Positions 61,746 to 64,000 of a DNA stretch of 64,000 bases are shown here, piece by piece. The stretch is taken from assembly GCA_018398815.1 (NCBI GenBank), contig CM031610.1:29108788-29172787 (forward strand). Direction: 5' to 3'. The stretch is from Conus ventricosus (Eukaryota > Mollusca > Gastropoda > Neogastropoda > Conidae). The position numbers and the translations under genes were made by a program. The notes under the pieces are model-generated. The model saw only the letters and a list, made by a program, of their open reading frames with translations. It made no database searches and was not told the origin of the DNA. Every line of letters begins with the position of its first letter. Position 1 is the stretch's first letter.

Positions 61746-64000
61746 GCATCTGTTTCGCTGAGACACAGTGCTCCTTTGTACCTTGTCGCATGTGCAACTT
61801 CACAACATGGGACCGAACCCAACTCCTGTGATCGACAGAGATACGAAAAATCCAATACAAAACATTCCACGATAGATCACACGGGGAGGGAAAATACTTA
61901 ATACTTACATTTTAGACAACAACTAAGCCTACCCTTCCAACATGAGAAGGTAACAAATCCGAACATTGGTTTGATTTCACTACCGTTAACCTCCTGAAGT
62001 GACAAACTGTCTCTACACCTGATACAGAGACCAAAAAAGGGATGGATTAACCCTGGTTGAGGGGGTAGGATGTCCCTCTGGTGATTTTCCAAGATGCTTA
62101 ATACGGAGCTCCGGCTAAAGATAGTCAGCATCCGTATTACAGGAACCCTTGTTATGACGGGAAAGTGAAGCATATGACTCTGCAGTTCCATCCTAACTCA
62201 GTGTCGACGGACATTTGGGGACTGCCGGATCCGGTCCAGGATACTGGAGAGGTTGATGAATTCGCTCTCCAGATACAAACTTCCGGCCGTAATTCTTTTG
62301 GGAACGCCACCAGTGCGCGTTCCAAATTTGCTGAGAGATTCAGCACAGTAGGGGCATCGATAGTCCTATAGCGGGACAGCCTCTGGGTATCGACTCGCAG
62401 ATTCTACCACTACCGAAGTGTGTAGCGGTGACGCGATCGGATGGTGGATTAATGGGTACCACCAGGTCAAACCCAACCTGCTGCATGGCTCCCAACCCGT
62501 GGCCACTGATCCAGGGGAACACGCCTCAAGCGCCCCTGAGGCGTTGTCGTTGGCAGGTATCGCAAACTGCGGCAGTACTGTCTAACTGTGAGTTCATTCC
62601 TGGGCCAAGAAGAAATCTGCCTAACTCGTCGAGAGTCCGCTGGAGCCCCGATGACCTGGCATCTTGGGGGAATCGTGGGGCCTGCCGGCGAGAACGATCT
62701 CTCAAGCTTTGGGGAACAACAACTGCTTGGCCACACGATCTGCCTGAGTGGACAACCCTAAAGAGGATCCCCTTGTGTGAAGCTTGAAGCTACCTTGGCG
62801 TGTCGGGCAGACCTGAGCGGGACGATCCACAGTTGTGCAGGCGTGGACATCCAGTACCTGGCCTGAAGACGGAATGCTAAGCAGGTTCGGCCCTTGCCAG
62901 AAGAAACCCGTCAGAGATCGCTGGACGAACGGGATGCCGATGCTAATTCCTGTTTATGCTTCTTAGCTTTGGCGCGTGTGGTGACTCCCACACACGCCTG
63001 TCCCTGTACGGGCAGATCCGTACTAGACAGGGACTGACTCGTCCGTTGGAAGGTGATTGATTCCCTATGATAAGGGAATTACAGAGGTTCGGCTCCACCG
63101 CGATGGCCCATACTTGCCACAGATAGTAGGGGGTGGATATAGAAAATAAGTACTGAAGGACGGGTGGAGGAAAACCAGCCTCCAAACCCGCACACATCAT
63201 AAATAGGCCCCGCCGGGCCTTAGGGGGAAACTAAATCCTTATTCCTCAAAGAGTGTTGATGCTCTCTGAAATCCCTGATGGTGTCGACTAAGGATGAACC
63301 AACAACAGAAAGAAACACTGGACACTCTGTTACCACAGAGCTTGGATGGAACCCACGGTAGCCGAGGCACGAGGATGCTGGAAAGGACCTGCCCATGACT
63401 ACCAGCGGGCTTTAGGGCAATTCTTTCCTATGTGGCCGGGAACGACACTAAAGAAAACAAAATCGGGAGTTGCTGAGGTCCCCGTATGAACTGCTGCCTT
63501 GTTCACCCGCTAGCAGTTGTCGGCGCTTATTTGTACTAAATCCTGTGGGGGGCTTTCCCTCTCGTATCTGGGCCGATGCCCATAAGCCCTGCGAAGCTTC
63601 AGCAATCCCCTCGCGGTGTGAATCGCAGCCGCGTAATCCTGTGGTGCGTATCGCTATCCCGGATCCTCAACTTGGGGACACAGTGTTGGTGAGTGTTCAA
63701 TGAGGTCAGATTCCTCCCGCCTCCAACTTAAGCTAACTGACGCCAGTACCTAGCGTCTTGCGCAGGCATATCACCAAAACTGCACGAAGGTCTCGTCATT
63801 ATTTTCTTCAATGGACCTAAACTTCCTCCTGTACGTTTCTCTGGGGGTAAGGTGGGAGGAAACGCTTAGCGAGGCCAACTGGATGTCTGCATAAGACCGC
63901 GCCTACTCATTTAGAGTGAGCACACAACTCCCTTTGCAGCACCAGATAATCAGAAAAAATCGGTTGCATAGCCTTTTGTTCCTCAGACAATTGGTATGAA
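61746..64000. other. Unassigned retroelement-like sequence
   Basis: By position the left part should be internal sequence of the LTR element on the minus strand, but I recognise no protease, RT, RNase H or integrase motif. Short frames on both strands lack known signatures. The + strand at about 63797-63870 can be read as VIIFFNGPKLPPV, vaguely like the region before zinc knuckles in LINE ORF1 proteins; this is weak. No SND1 exon is visible. Confidence 0.35.

Overview
This is a eukaryotic nuclear window, most likely from a gastropod mollusc (a lophotrochozoan at least). The evidence is an SND1-type gene split into small exons by large introns, very abundant (CA)n, (GT)n and (CT)n microsatellites, poly-G tracts, tRNA-headed SINEs whose 3' ends look like common gastropod SINEs, and a typical invertebrate mix of mobile elements. 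No prokaryotic operon structure is present. Species assignment is inference.

One recognisable host gene dominates. It is the + strand gene for Tudor-SN / SND1 (staphylococcal-nuclease repeats plus Tudor domain, the p100 co-activator and RNA-binding nuclease). Twenty coding exons between 13353 and 48288 join in phase to about 796 residues: four SN repeats, the Tudor strands and the start of the split fifth SN repeat. The last ~110 residues expected from the family are not in the window. The gene must continue past 64000, or its 3' end is lost. A 45-nt in-frame candidate microexon (25924-25968) sits between exons 7 and 8.

Layout: 1-7380 is intergenic, repeat-rich, with no gene recognised. 7383-10190 is a broken two-exon Rho-family GTPase gene; in front of its second exon a minisatellite repeatedly copies that exon's 3' splice site and first codons. 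10190-13350 is bland upstream sequence of SND1. 13353-48288 is SND1, whose introns host a 5'-truncated LINE, SINE pieces, a fold-back element (22039-22407), a Tc1 element (27212-28782), two related hAT-like elements with a zinc-finger ORF (29204-30658 and 46227-47685), a DIRS-like fragment between long direct repeats (33899-35960), a composite ~860-bp retroposon (37244-38103), a piggyBac-like MITE (38964-39432) and a Ginger-like integrase transposon (40120-43166).

48289-64000 has no further SND1 exon that I can see and is a nest of transposons: a degenerate piggyBac with a probable GC-AG intron (48419-51640), a ~750-bp tandem repeat, a complete RNase H-bearing LINE with 13-bp target duplications inserted into that repeat (53161-59128), a 2.18-kb solo or terminal LTR on the minus strand (59549-61729) with its polypurine tract, and 2.2 kb of unassigned sequence. 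All transposon ORFs I could examine carry frameshifts or stops. SND1 exons do not, so the breaks are probably real decay rather than poor sequence, although homopolymer errors cannot be excluded.
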